Positions 18,372-27,626 of a DNA stretch of 64,000 nt are shown in pieces (the first letter of the stretch is position 1; each line of letters opens with the position of its first letter). Both the position numbers and the translations under genes were made by a program. The notes below the pieces were generated by a model. The model ran no database searches. It had not been told where the DNA came from and saw nothing but the letters and a program-made list of their open reading frames with translations. Source of the DNA: Blautia hydrogenotrophica DSM 10507 (GTDB taxonomy: Bacteria > Bacillota > Clostridia > Lachnospirales > Lachnospiraceae); NCBI RefSeq assembly GCF_034356035.1, contig NZ_CP136423.1:620001-684000 (forward strand), written 5' to 3'.

Positions 18372-19181
18372 ATGATAGAAACGGATTTATTTGATTTTGC
18401 CTATGTGCCGGACTGGTACGGACAATTGGACGAGTTGTCGAAAATGGCTCTGCCGGAGCCATGGCGGTTCAAGAAGCCAATTTATAAAACGAAAAATGAG
18501 GATACCCCCATACTGGAGCGGTACATACATATTGTTTTCCGAAAGCAGAGCATTGATTTTAATTCAGAAAGGGATGCCAGGAAAGCGGCAGGTTATTTTC
18601 ATGTGGAAAATGAGTGTGCCTGTTTTCATACAGGATTATACACATCCCGATACAAAGGGATTTATGCCTGCTTTGATCGAAACCATAAAAAGACTTCGAT
18701 GAAAGATTGGTACTTCAGGGGATTCTGCGATGAACTGTCACCGTTTCTGAAATATGTGCAGCCATTGCCGCAGATGCCCTCCTACTATATGGCGCAGAAC
18801 GGCGCAGGTTTTCAACCAGACTGGCCTATCAGGGTCAACGTGGAACACATATTGGGAGACACAGAAAATCTGGAGCGTATTCCAGCGAAAATCCGTAAAG
18901 CCAGGAATTTGCCACTTTTATTTGAAACGGCAGTGGAAATTGGCAGGAGAAAGACAGTAGTTGAGCCGGGGCTTATAGTGCCGCAAGGGTATCAGGGAAA
19001 GATGCAGTATCTTCTCCCGATATATCTGACGAATGAGAAAAAGCCAGATCTTGCTCTGACACTGACAGTTATGGAAGGATATTATTTGGGTAATACATGC
19101 CTGACACTGGAAATGGCTTATTTGAATGCCAGAGTAATATCAAGGCCGATAGCTCCCTGGCTGACAGACCTTGTAAAATAA
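18372..19181 (+). CDS. DUF3825-like protein
   Basis: 269 residues. The stretch FHTGLYTSRYKGIYACFDRN, followed by KDWYFRGF and the RVNVEHILGD region, resembles the DUF3825 domain, which has no established biochemical function. The start ATG 18372 follows AAAGGAAC; an earlier in-frame start lacks a site. First plus-strand gene of the prophage side. Recognition rests on memory of the motif pattern, so moderate confidence. Confidence 0.6.
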   Translation: MIETDLFDFAYVPDWYGQLDELSKMALPEPWRFKKPIYKTKNEDTPILERYIHIVFRKQSIDFNSERDARKAAGYFHVENECACFHTGLYTSRYKGIYACFDRNHKKTSMKDWYFRGFCDELSPFLKYVQPLPQMPSYYMAQNGAGFQPDWPIRVNVEHILGDTENLERIPAKIRKARNLPLLFETAVEIGRRKTVVEPGLIVPQGYQGKMQYLLPIYLTNEKKPDLALTLTVMEGYYLGNTCLTLEMAYLNARVISRPIAPWLTDLVK

Positions 19182-19254
19182 AAGGAATCAAGATGATTCA
19201 TATACTCCCTACCCCTGAATGCCGGATAGCAGCCAAGAAAGGAGTGTATGTGAT

Positions 19255-19458
19255 ATGCAAAGAAAGAAGGAGGTACAGGCCAATGGACTAGAGAAGAAAA
19301 GGAGATCCATTCTATGTCCAAAATGCGGACACAGGCTATTGGATGCATCTGTAAATACAAAAGTACAGTTGGTTACCCCGACAAAGAACTGTAATCCCGA
19401 TTTCGTGATAAAGTGCAAGCATTGCAGTTCAGAAATCGGGGTAATTAAAACTGAATAG
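19255..19458 (+). CDS. Small zinc-ribbon protein (Com-like)
   Basis: 67 residues with two cysteine pairs: CPKCGH and CKHC, a four-cysteine zinc ribbon like the Com translational activator of phage Mu. ATG 19255 with AAAGGAG upstream. Com activates mom, but no mom-like gene is seen nearby. A nucleic-acid-binding role is likely. Confidence 0.65.
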   Translation: MQRKKEVQANGLEKKRRSILCPKCGHRLLDASVNTKVQLVTPTKNCNPDFVIKCKHCSSEIGVIKTE

Positions 19459-19459
19459 A

Positions 19460-19735
19460 GGAAATCTGATTCGCTCCAAATGTTTACGCAGGGAGCTGAC
19501 CGAGGCGCTACGGTAATACGGCAAGTCTCATAAGGAATGTATATGGGATAGGGAAACGGATAGCTAAATCGGGACAAGGATCATTCGTTTGTTTGAGCAT
19601 GATGCACGAGGGGGAGATTTCATTCCCTAGTTATCGGTTAAACCCTCACGATACCATCTGAAAGATGATGGAGACGACATTGAGCCTGGCAAGCGGCACT
19701 TTTGTGCTGCTTGTCAGGCTCTTTTTTTATTTTAG
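19460..19735 (+). ncRNA. Candidate structured RNA ending in a terminator
   Basis: A 275-nt gene-free stretch with many small complementary blocks (for example TACCATCTGAAAGATGATGG) closes with a very strong hairpin: GAGCCTG...CAGGCTC (19682-19721) and seven T. This fits a stable RNA or a leader. It could also be a remnant of a larger ribozyme such as a group II intron; no conserved 5' boundary was recognised. Only the terminator is secure. Confidence 0.35.
19682..19728 (+). terminator. Rho-independent terminator
   Basis: GAGCCTGGCAAGC / GCTTGTCAGGCTC around a CAC-TTTT-GTG tip, then TTTTTTT. Confidence 0.85.
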
Positions 19736-19779
19736 CGGCTAAGGTGCCGTCTGCCGGGCTCCGAAAGGAGAACGGCAAA

Positions 19780-20166
19780 ATGAAAATCAATTACACGTTT
19801 GCAAACGGAGAGACCTCAGATGTAGAGGTCAATGAGGAAATCGGAAACCTGATCCTGGACTCCAGACGGGAAGAAAGCAACCAGGACCGGAAGGAGCGGT
19901 ACCACTGCTATTCCCTGGATGCGGCAGTGTACGAGGGCAGGGATTACGCAGACGGCGAGACCCCGGAGTCAGCCCTGTTCCTGCAGCTGGAAAACCAGCG
20001 GATCAAAGAGGCTTTTGGACGTCTCTCGGAGGTGCAGCGGCGCAGGCTTCTGATGGCGGCTGAGGGACTGTTCCTCCGGGAGATCGCCCGCCGGGAGGGT
20101 AAGGACATCAAGACCATTCGGGAATCCATCGAAGGGGCCAGAAGAAAGTTTTTGAAATTTTTCTGA
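19780..20166 (+). CDS. Phage sigma-like / HTH protein
   Basis: 128 residues. The C-terminal half (LSEVQRRRLLMAAEGLFLRE, then IARREGKDIKTIRESIEGAR) resembles a sigma-70 region-4 helix-turn-helix. The N-terminal half is acidic, with no known domain. ATG 19780 with AAAGGAG upstream. It opens the early prophage operon; a role in early transcription control is likely but inferred. Confidence 0.65.
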   Translation: MKINYTFANGETSDVEVNEEIGNLILDSRREESNQDRKERYHCYSLDAAVYEGRDYADGETPESALFLQLENQRIKEAFGRLSEVQRRRLLMAAEGLFLREIARREGKDIKTIRESIEGARRKFLKFF

Positions 20167-20172
20167 GACCTC

Positions 20173-20217
20173 CCCCCTCAAACCGTGCTTCAAATCTCCG
20201 TATGTTGAAGGACATCC
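20173..20217 (+). repeat. Prophage leader repeat, copy 1
   Basis: CCCCCTCAAA - 9 bp - AAATCTCCGTAT, then TTGAAGGA..CATCC. The second copy is at 56584-56630, with the same spacing. Lies between two early genes. Confidence 0.6.
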
Positions 20218-20250
20218 CGATACCGTCCTTCAGAAAGCAGAGGTGATGAG

Positions 20251-20451
20251 ATGAAACACACATTACAGATCCGTGTTTCAAAAAAGCCTGTGAACAGCGG
20301 CGCGGTCAGTGTGCGGAATGTCTCTGTGCGGGAGCGGTTCATGCGTTTTCTCCTTGGGGACAAGGTCAAACTGACGGTTATTGTTCCAGGCAGTTCCGTA
20401 GAGAAACTTTCCATCCGGGAGGTTGCGGAAGGAGGGCTGGCGCATGAGTAA
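20251..20451 (+). CDS. Hypothetical phage protein (66 aa)
   Basis: Small basic protein (MKHTLQIRVSKKPVNSG...). AGAGGTG precedes the ATG. It overlaps the next gene by 8 bp, an operon-style arrangement. No family recognised. Confidence 0.6.
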   Translation: MKHTLQIRVSKKPVNSGAVSVRNVSVRERFMRFLLGDKVKLTVIVPGSSVEKLSIREVAEGGLAHE

Positions 20452-20812
20452 GATGAAACTTCTTCTGGATGTGGTATCCGATCTCCGCTCCCTGGCAGAC
20501 AGCCTGCAGGCAGTGGCTGACGCTGTAGCACAGGGCGGGCAGGAACAGATGGATCAAACCACGGAGGAAAAGCCGGTTCAGAAACCGGAAAAGAGAACTA
20601 CCGCAAAGAAAGAGGAGCCGCCAACAGAGAAGGCAGGGCAGCAGTCAAAGCCGCTGACATTAGAACAGGTGCGGGCGGCTCTGGCAGAGAAGTCCCGTGC
20701 CGGTCATACGGCAGAGGTAAAGGCGCTCCTGATCAAGCACGGTGCGGATAAGCTGTCGGACATTGACCCGGCAGAGTACCCGGCGCTCCTTGCGGAAGCG
20801 GAGGTGTTGTGA
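20444..20812 (+). CDS. Hypothetical phage protein, charged, rRNA-L12-like tail
   Basis: 122 residues: N-terminal helix, a Lys/Glu/Pro-rich linker (residues ~35-75), then a helical C-terminal domain (LTLEQVRAALAEKSRAGHTA) often found in phage replication modules. ATG 20444 overlaps the previous gene; its stop overlaps the DUF2800 start. Function unknown; perhaps a DNA-binding partner of the DUF2800/DUF2815 pair. Confidence 0.65.
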   Translation: MSKMKLLLDVVSDLRSLADSLQAVADAVAQGGQEQMDQTTEEKPVQKPEKRTTAKKEEPPTEKAGQQSKPLTLEQVRAALAEKSRAGHTAEVKALLIKHGADKLSDIDPAEYPALLAEAEVL

Positions 20813-21930
20813 TGGGAAAACATGCGTTATTGTCTGCATCTTCCAGCCACCGGTGGCTGAACTGCCCGCCCTCCGCAAGGCTTTGTGAGAAGTATGAAGA
20901 TACGGGCAGCGAATATGCCCAGGAAGGGACGGACGCCCACAGCCTGTGCGAATACAAGCTAAAACGGGCGCTTGGCATGGATGCTGCTGACCCAACAGAA
21001 AACCTTTCCTTCTACAACGAGGAAATGGAGCAGTGTGCCTTGGACTATGCGGCCTATGTGCTGGAACTGGTGGAGGACGCAAAGAAAACCTGTAAAGATC
21101 CGGTGGTGCTGATCGAGCAGCGTCTGGACTTTTCACGTTTCGTCAAAGACGGCTTTGGAACCGGCGACTGCGTCATCATCGCAGACGGGATTCTGGATAT
21201 CGTGGATTATAAGCACGGAAAAGGTGTGGAGGTGTCCGCCGTAGAAAATCCCCAGATGATGCTGTATGCCCTGGGCGCTCTGGAACTGTTTGACGGTATC
21301 CATGATATTGATACTGTCCGCATGACCATCTTCCAGCCACGCCGGGATAACGTGAGTGTCTGCATCATGGCAAAAGATGATCTTTTGCAGTGGGCCTATA
21401 ACGAGCTGACCTATAAAGCGAAGCTGGCCTATGAGGGTCGTGGGGAGTTTGCCTGCGGGGACTGGTGCCGATTCTGCAAAGCAAAGGCGGCCTGCCGGAA
21501 GCGGGCAGAGTACAACCTGGAACTGGCAAAATACGATTTTGAGATGCCTGACACATTGGAAGATGCAGAGATTGCCGCCATCCTGGACAAGGTAGATGAA
21601 CTGACTGCTTGGGCAGCGGATGTGAAGGAATACGCGCTCCGGCAGGCACTCAGTGGGACGGAGTATCCCGGCTATAAAGTGGTGGAGGGACGTTCCAACC
21701 GCCGATACATCAGCGAGGATGCAGTGGCCGATGCCGTTTCCCAGGCAGGATATGATCCCTATGCCAAAAAGGTGCTGGGCCTTACGGAGATGCAGAGGCT
21801 CTTAGGTAAAAAGAAGTTTGACGAGCTGCTGGGCGGTCTGATCGAAAAGCCCCAGGGCAAGCCTGTCCTTGTGCCATTGTCCGATAAGCGGCAGCCTATG
21901 AATACGGCACAGAATGATTTTAAAGATTGA
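20812..21930 (+). CDS. DUF2800 protein (Cas4/RecB-like nuclease fold)
   Basis: 372 residues. Starts with the typical SASSSHRWLNCPPSARLCEKY. Nuclease-like core with GTGDCVIIADGILDIVDYKHG (catalytic D and D-x-K) and a cysteine cluster CRFCKAKAACRKR that may hold an iron-sulphur cluster. DUF2800 is common in Firmicutes phage replication modules beside DUF2815; it probably acts in recombination or DNA end processing. ATG 20812 with GGAGG upstream. Confidence 0.88.
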   Translation: MGKHALLSASSSHRWLNCPPSARLCEKYEDTGSEYAQEGTDAHSLCEYKLKRALGMDAADPTENLSFYNEEMEQCALDYAAYVLELVEDAKKTCKDPVVLIEQRLDFSRFVKDGFGTGDCVIIADGILDIVDYKHGKGVEVSAVENPQMMLYALGALELFDGIHDIDTVRMTIFQPRRDNVSVCIMAKDDLLQWAYNELTYKAKLAYEGRGEFACGDWCRFCKAKAACRKRAEYNLELAKYDFEMPDTLEDAEIAAILDKVDELTAWAADVKEYALRQALSGTEYPGYKVVEGRSNRRYISEDAVADAVSQAGYDPYAKKVLGLTEMQRLLGKKKFDELLGGLIEKPQGKPVLVPLSDKRQPMNTAQNDFKD

Positions 21931-21943
21931 GGAGGAAATCAGA

Positions 21944-22507
21944 ATGTCAAATAAAGTCAATAACCCGATGAAATTGATCACTGGCCCGAATACCCGCTGG
22001 TCCTATGCCAACGTGTGGGAACCAAAGGCTATCAACGGCGGCACTCCAAAATACAGTGTCAGCCTGATCATCCCCAAGTCGGATACGGTGACCATCAACA
22101 GGATCAAAGCCGCTATCGAAGCTGCTTACAAAGAGGGAGAAGCTAAGCTGAAAGGAAACGGCAGGAGTGTCCCGGCGCTTTCTGTTTTAAAAACTCCGCT
22201 TCGTGACGGGGATGTGGAACGCCCGGATGATGAAGCCTACGCAAACGCCTATTTCGTCAATGCTAATAGCACCACGGCTCCGGGAATCGTGGATGCAGAC
22301 CGGCAGCCGATCCTGGAACGAAGCGAAGTTTACAGCGGTGTGTACGGCAGGGCGAGTATCAACTTCTATGCCTTCAATTCCAATGGAAATAAAGGAATCG
22401 CCTGTGGGCTGAATAACCTGCAAAAGATCCGGGACGGAGAACCGTTAGGCGGAAAGTCCCGTCCGGAGGATGATTTTGCAGAGGAGGATGAAGATTTCCT
22501 CTCCTGA
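21944..22507 (+). CDS. DUF2815 ssDNA-binding-like protein
   Basis: 187 residues: NPMKLITGPNTRWSYANVWE is the family start, and an acidic tail (EEDEDFLS) is typical of single-strand DNA-binding proteins. It is followed by the phage DNA polymerase. AGGAGG lies 8 bp upstream of the ATG. Predicted single-strand binding during phage replication or annealing. Confidence 0.87.
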   Translation: MSNKVNNPMKLITGPNTRWSYANVWEPKAINGGTPKYSVSLIIPKSDTVTINRIKAAIEAAYKEGEAKLKGNGRSVPALSVLKTPLRDGDVERPDDEAYANAYFVNANSTTAPGIVDADRQPILERSEVYSGVYGRASINFYAFNSNGNKGIACGLNNLQKIRDGEPLGGKSRPEDDFAEEDEDFLS

Positions 22508-22583
22508 CAGAAAGATAGCCTTACGACAGGGCGGCGGGGATCTTTCCTGCCGCCCATAAGGTAGTTGAAGGGAGATGATAAAA

Positions 22584-24512
22584 ATGAGGACATTGTCCAT
22601 CGATATTGAAACGTACTCGGATGTGGATTTGTCTAAGTGCGGTGTATATAAATATGCTTCCTCCCCTGCTTTTGAAGTCCTGCTGTTTGGTTATACCGCA
22701 GACGGCGGGGATGTGCGCGTGGTCGATCTTGCCTGCGGAGAACAGATCCCGGAAGAGGTAATTTCTGCATTGTCTGATACCTCTGTGACCAAGTGGGCGT
22801 TTAACGCCATGTTTGAGCGGGTGTGCCTGTCAAACTTCTTGGGGGAATGGCTGGAGCCGGAAGGCTGGCACTGCACAATGGTGTGGTCTGCCACACTGGG
22901 ACTTCCCCTCTCTTTGGAAAGCGCGGGGGCAGCGTTGGGATTGGAGAAACAGAAGCTGACGGAAGGCAAAGACTTGATCCGGTATTTTTGTGTCCCCTGC
23001 AGACCGACCAAAGCAAACGGCGGCAGGACACGGAACCGGCCGGAGCATGACCCAGAGAAATGGGAACGGTTCAAGGCATATAACCTTCGGGATGTGGAGA
23101 CGGAGATGCAGATACAAAAACGGCTCTCTAACTTTCCGGTGCCGGATGCCATTTGGGAGGAATACCACCTCGACCAGGAAATCAATGACCGGGGTATTGG
23201 AGTGGATATGGAACTGGTCCGGCAGGCCATTGCCATGGATGCCCGTTCCCGTGAACAGCTGACGGATGCTTTGCAGGAGTTGACGGGATTAGATAATCCG
23301 AACTCCGTACAGCAGATGAAACAGTGGCTGGCAGACCACGGGCTGGAAACGGATACTCTGGGCAAGAAAGTGGTAGCGGAACTGGTCAGGTCTGCACCGG
23401 AGCCGCTAAAGACGGTACTGTCCTTACGGCAGCAGCTTGCCAAGAGCAGCGTGAAGAAATACGCAGCGATGGAGAATGCGGTTTGCGCAGACGGACGGGC
23501 GCACGGAATGTTCCAGTTTTACGGAGCCAACCGGACAGGCAGGTTCTCCGGACGTCTCATTCAGCTTCAAAACCTACCCCAGAACCATATGTCGGATCTG
23601 GCGCAGGCACGGGCATTGATGCGTGGCGGTAATTATGAAGCCATTTCCATGCTTTATGAAGATATCCCGGATACTCTTTCCCAGCTTATCCGCACGGCAT
23701 TTGTGCCGCAGGATGGCAGGAAGTTCATTGTAGCGGACTTCTCCGCTATTGAGGCCAGGGTGATCGCCTGGTTTGCCGGGGAGCGATGGCGGCTTAAGGT
23801 TTTTGAAGATGGCGATGACATTTACAGCGCCTCCGCAAGTCAGATGTTCCATGTGCCGGTAGAGAAGCATGGCGTCAACGGGCATCTCCGGCAGAAAGGG
23901 AAAATCGCAGAACTGGCCCTGGGTTATGGCGGCTCGGTGGGTGCATTGAAATCCATGGGTGCGCTGGAGATGGGACTTGCCGAGGAGGAACTGCAGCCCT
24001 TGGTGGATGCGTGGAGAACTTCCAACCCCATGATCACGCAGTTCTGGTGGGATGTGGACCGGGCAGTAAAGGAATGCGTCAAAAAGAGAGTTCCTATGGA
24101 GTCACATGGGCTCCATTTTGATTACCGGAGCGCCATGCTCTTCATCACCCTTCCTTCCGGCCGACGGCTTGCCTATGTGAAACCGAGGATCGGAGAGAAC
24201 CAGTTTGGCCGGGAGTCGGTGACTTACATGGGCGTGAGCGGTGCGAAGAAATGGGAACGGCTGGAAAGCTATGGTCCCAAGTTTGTGGAGAACATTGTCC
24301 AGGGTACCGCCCGCGATATTCTCTGCTATGCCATGCGAACTTTGCGTAATTGCGCCATCGTGGCCCATGTGCATGATGAGATTATCATCGAGGCCGACCG
24401 GCGGATGTCGCTTTCTGCGGTGTGCGAACAGATGGGCAGGACGCCGTCCTGGGCGAAAGGGTTGAAGCTCCGGGCGGACGGATACGAATGCGAGTTTTAT
24501 CAGAAGGATTAG
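22584..24512 (+). CDS. Phage family-A DNA polymerase
   Basis: 642 residues. The N-terminal 3'-5' exonuclease domain begins with DIETYSD. The polymerase core contains motif A DFSAIEARVIAWFAGE, motif B RQKGKIAELALGYGG and motif C VHDE. It replicates phage DNA. ATG 22584 lies 9 bp after GGGAG; ATG 22575 is possible but touches the site. Downstream genes continue the replication operon. Confidence 0.95.
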   Translation: MRTLSIDIETYSDVDLSKCGVYKYASSPAFEVLLFGYTADGGDVRVVDLACGEQIPEEVISALSDTSVTKWAFNAMFERVCLSNFLGEWLEPEGWHCTMVWSATLGLPLSLESAGAALGLEKQKLTEGKDLIRYFCVPCRPTKANGGRTRNRPEHDPEKWERFKAYNLRDVETEMQIQKRLSNFPVPDAIWEEYHLDQEINDRGIGVDMELVRQAIAMDARSREQLTDALQELTGLDNPNSVQQMKQWLADHGLETDTLGKKVVAELVRSAPEPLKTVLSLRQQLAKSSVKKYAAMENAVCADGRAHGMFQFYGANRTGRFSGRLIQLQNLPQNHMSDLAQARALMRGGNYEAISMLYEDIPDTLSQLIRTAFVPQDGRKFIVADFSAIEARVIAWFAGERWRLKVFEDGDDIYSASASQMFHVPVEKHGVNGHLRQKGKIAELALGYGGSVGALKSMGALEMGLAEEELQPLVDAWRTSNPMITQFWWDVDRAVKECVKKRVPMESHGLHFDYRSAMLFITLPSGRRLAYVKPRIGENQFGRESVTYMGVSGAKKWERLESYGPKFVENIVQGTARDILCYAMRTLRNCAIVAHVHDEIIIEADRRMSLSAVCEQMGRTPSWAKGLKLRADGYECEFYQKD

Positions 24513-24527
24513 AAGGAGGTGCAGCCT

Positions 24528-24965
24528 ATGGGCCTCAACAAATATAACAGTGAGGGCTACTATGATCCTACGGTCTATGAAGCCCTTTCCAATATTGCGA
24601 AAGAGGAAAAAGCAGCAAGGCGTGTATACCGGCCGCTGGTCTATATATGCTCTCCCTACGCTGGTGATGTGGAACGGAATGTGAACATGGCAAGGGTCTA
24701 CAGCCGTTTTGCGGTGCGGAATACCTGTATTCCCATTACCCCGCATCTGCTCTATCCGCAGTTCATGGATGCCGGCAGTCCGGCAGAGCGGGAACTTGCC
24801 CTGTTCATGGGGCTGGTGCTACTTACCAAGTGCGAGCAGGTATGGGTGTTCGGCAGCGTCGTATCATCGGGTATGCGGGCAGAGATTGCGAAAGCGGAAA
24901 AGAAGAACATACCGATGCGGTATTTTACAGAAGAATTGGAGGAGGTCAAAGGAGAATGCGAATGA
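24528..24965 (+). CDS. DUF4406/nucleoside deoxyribosyltransferase-like protein
   Basis: 145 residues. YICSPYAGDVERNV, followed by HLLYPQFMDAGSPAERELAL, and VWVFGSVVSSGMRAEIAKA form the Rossmann-like fold seen in 2-deoxyribosyltransferases. It could act on nucleotides in the phage replication module. Catalytic residues are not assigned. ATG 24528 follows AAGGAGG by 8 bp. Confidence 0.75.
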   Translation: MGLNKYNSEGYYDPTVYEALSNIAKEEKAARRVYRPLVYICSPYAGDVERNVNMARVYSRFAVRNTCIPITPHLLYPQFMDAGSPAERELALFMGLVLLTKCEQVWVFGSVVSSGMRAEIAKAEKKNIPMRYFTEELEEVKGECE

Positions 24966-27184
24966 CTTTTTATACGGCGAACTGCCGGGGGAATGCGAAA
25001 AACAGCCTGTATCCCAATAAGCGTGTGGTGGATAACGAACAGGACTTTCTGGAAGTAATGGCCTTCGACCATGTGTGCGCGGAGTTTAAGAACTATCGGA
25101 GGAGCGGTGAAAACTTCCTCTCTGCTGATACAGAGGTCATGGATTGTGATAACGACCACTCTGATGATCCGGCAGACTGGATTCGTTCGGAAGATCTGTC
25201 AGAGCAGATTGGACATGAGGTGGCATTTGCTATAGTGCCGAGCCGCAACAATGGAAAGCCAAAGGATGGGAAAACCGCACGGCCCAGGTTCCATGTGTAC
25301 TTCCCCCACGATCCGATCACTGACAGTGAGACCTGTGCGGCACTGAAACGGGCAATCCAGCAGAAATTTCCTTTTTTCGACTCCCATGCTTTGGATGCTG
25401 CCCGGTTCATCTTTGGCAACCCCACAGAGGAAATATTGTGGCATGAAGGCGAGATCACCATCGACTGTATTGTGAAGCCCCAGGAGAAAAGTATTCCCCA
25501 GGGGCAGCGCAATTCCACCCTGTCGCATTTTGCGGGGCGTGTAGTGAAACGGTATGGAGCAACCGAGAAAGCACATCAAATTTTTATGGAGGAGGCAGAT
25601 AAGTGTAATCCGCCGCTCCCGGATGAGGAGCTTGCCTCCATCTGGCAGAGTGCCTGCCGGTTTGCCGGGAAAGTGCAGAGTCAGGAAGGATATGTGTCTC
25701 CGGAGGATTACAATGATGAGTTTTGCCGGGAGTCTTTAAAGCCTGCAGATTACTCAGATATTGGACAGGCCAAGGTACTGGCAAAAGAGTATGGGATGGA
25801 GCTGCGCTATACGGCGGCTACCGATTACATTCGTTTCTGCGGCGCATGTTGGGTAGAATCCAAACAGCAGGCGGTCGGTGCTGCGGAGGAATTTCTGGAT
25901 CTGCAGCTTGCAGATGCAAAGGATGATGTTCGGTGGACAAGACAGGCACTTTTGGATGTAGGCGTTGCTGAGGATGATATCATGGCCGGCGGCAAGGCGC
26001 TGGAAAAGAAAATCAGCGGCGGTCAGACCAATGTCTACCTTGCTTACTTATCCGCATTGGCATATCAGGCGTTTGTGATGAAGCGGCGGGATATGAAATA
26101 TGTGGTGTCTGCCCTGCAGGCGGCAAAGCCTATGCTGGAGATCAGCGTGTCTGACCTGGACCGGGACGGTTTCCTTTTGAACACGCCGGATGGGACCTAT
26201 TACCTGCCGGACGGGCTGGAAGGCCGGCGTGACCATAGCCCGGAGGACTATATCACAAAGATTACGGCGGCTGGGCCAGGTGACCAGGGAAAGGATTTGT
26301 GGCTGGATGCGCTGGATACGATTTTCTGTCAGGACCAGGCATTGATCGACTATGTGCAGCAGATCGTGGGCATGGCGGCAGTCGGACGAGTGTATCTGGA
26401 GTCACTGATCATTGCCTATGGAGAAGGACGGAACGGCAAGTCCACCTTCTGGAACGCAGTTGCCCGTGTGCTTGGAACCTACAGTGGAAATATGTCTGCC
26501 GATACCCTGACGGTAGGCTGCAAGAGGAACGTGAAGCCGGAGCTTGCCGAGGTCAAAGGCAAGCGGCTGATCATTGCGGCCGAGTTGGAGGAAGGAATGC
26601 GCCTGAATACCTCTGTGGTAAAGCAGATGTGTTCTACAGACGAGATTTTTGCGGAGAAGAAGTATAAAGACCCGTTTTCCTTTACGCCGAGCCATACGCT
26701 GGTGTTGTATACTAACCACCTGCCGAGGGTGGGTGCCAACGATCCGGGGACGTGGCGGAGACTGATCGTGATACCCTTCAATGCCAAAATCGAGGGCAGC
26801 GGCGATATAAAGAATTATGCGGATTACCTTGTGTCAGAAGCTGCGCCTTCGATCATGACCTGGATTATTGAGGGGGCGAAGAAGGCGATCAGCCGGAATT
26901 TCCATATCCCTGCGCCTGCCTGCGTGGAGGATGCCATCAAATCCTACCGGGAGGACAATGACTGGCTGGGGCATTTCCTGGGCGAGTGCTGTGAGGTGGA
27001 TAAGGTTTACCGGGAAAAGTCGGGGGAACTGTATCAGGAGTACCGTAGTTATTGTATGCGGACGGGTGAATATGCCAGAAGTACGGCAGATTTTTATAAT
27101 GCGCTGGAGCTGGCAGGATTTATGCGCCAGAAGACAAAAACGGGTAATTTTATCCGTGGCCTGCGGATTATAGAAGACTTCTGA
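24956..27184 (+). CDS. Phage primase-helicase (D5/P4-type)
   Basis: 742 residues. The N-terminal region (~40-200) looks like a primase (SADTEVMDCDNDHSDDPADW, then FHVYFPHDPI). The C-terminal SF3-type helicase holds Walker A GEGRNGKST and LYTNHLPRVGANDPGTWRR. It primes and unwinds phage DNA. Start ATG 24956 or 24962 (overlapping the previous gene). Confidence 0.92.
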   Translation: MRMTFYTANCRGNAKNSLYPNKRVVDNEQDFLEVMAFDHVCAEFKNYRRSGENFLSADTEVMDCDNDHSDDPADWIRSEDLSEQIGHEVAFAIVPSRNNGKPKDGKTARPRFHVYFPHDPITDSETCAALKRAIQQKFPFFDSHALDAARFIFGNPTEEILWHEGEITIDCIVKPQEKSIPQGQRNSTLSHFAGRVVKRYGATEKAHQIFMEEADKCNPPLPDEELASIWQSACRFAGKVQSQEGYVSPEDYNDEFCRESLKPADYSDIGQAKVLAKEYGMELRYTAATDYIRFCGACWVESKQQAVGAAEEFLDLQLADAKDDVRWTRQALLDVGVAEDDIMAGGKALEKKISGGQTNVYLAYLSALAYQAFVMKRRDMKYVVSALQAAKPMLEISVSDLDRDGFLLNTPDGTYYLPDGLEGRRDHSPEDYITKITAAGPGDQGKDLWLDALDTIFCQDQALIDYVQQIVGMAAVGRVYLESLIIAYGEGRNGKSTFWNAVARVLGTYSGNMSADTLTVGCKRNVKPELAEVKGKRLIIAAELEEGMRLNTSVVKQMCSTDEIFAEKKYKDPFSFTPSHTLVLYTNHLPRVGANDPGTWRRLIVIPFNAKIEGSGDIKNYADYLVSEAAPSIMTWIIEGAKKAISRNFHIPAPACVEDAIKSYREDNDWLGHFLGECCEVDKVYREKSGELYQEYRSYCMRTGEYARSTADFYNALELAGFMRQKTKTGNFIRGLRIIEDF

Positions 27185-27344
27185 CGGGGCATTTTGCCAT
27201 AAGGGTGGAGGTCGGTGGAAGTCTTGGTAGAAAACCCCCTTTAGGGCAGTTTTTCAGAAAAAATCACTTATAGGAGAGTTTTAGGTACAACCTCCACCCT
27301 GGATACCTGGAATGCCGGGAATACAAGGAATCGGAGGTGTTTTC

Positions 27345-27626
27345 GTGAAAGAAAAAATCATAGAGCAGAAATTCCGGGCAGCAGTCAGGACTGCCGGCGG
27401 TGTGGCAGTCAAGTTTGTGTCGCCCGGTTTGGATGGGATGCCGGACCGGTTGGCACTTCTCCCTGGTGGAAGGATGGCATTTGTGGAGGTCAAGGCCCCC
27501 GGAAAGAAGCCCCGCCCGCTCCAAGAAGCAAGGCACCGGATGTTGCGGCGGTTAGGTTTCCAGGTGTATGTGCTGGATGATGAGAAGCAGATCGGAGGGA
27601 TTATTGATGAAATACAGTCCACATGA
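27345..27626 (+). CDS. VRR-NUC nuclease
   Basis: 93 residues. GLDGMPDRLALLPGGRMAFV and EVKAPGKKPRPLQ give the PD-(D/E)XK D...E-x-K core of the VRR-NUC family, often found beside a SNF2 helicase in phages. GTG 27345 lies 7 bp after GGAGG. Its stop overlaps the next start, so the pair is coupled. It probably processes DNA junctions or ends. Confidence 0.9.
   Translation: MKEKIIEQKFRAAVRTAGGVAVKFVSPGLDGMPDRLALLPGGRMAFVEVKAPGKKPRPLQEARHRMLRRLGFQVYVLDDEKQIGGIIDEIQST

Noticed and set aside
19460..19735. Intact group II intron
   Set aside because: No conserved 5' boundary, no reverse transcriptase and too short; kept only as a candidate structured RNA.
22691..23443. Long minus-strand reading frame opposite the DNA polymerase
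   Set aside because: Antisense frame in G+C-rich coding DNA; no ribosome site and low-complexity composition. The plus-strand gene has full polymerase motifs.
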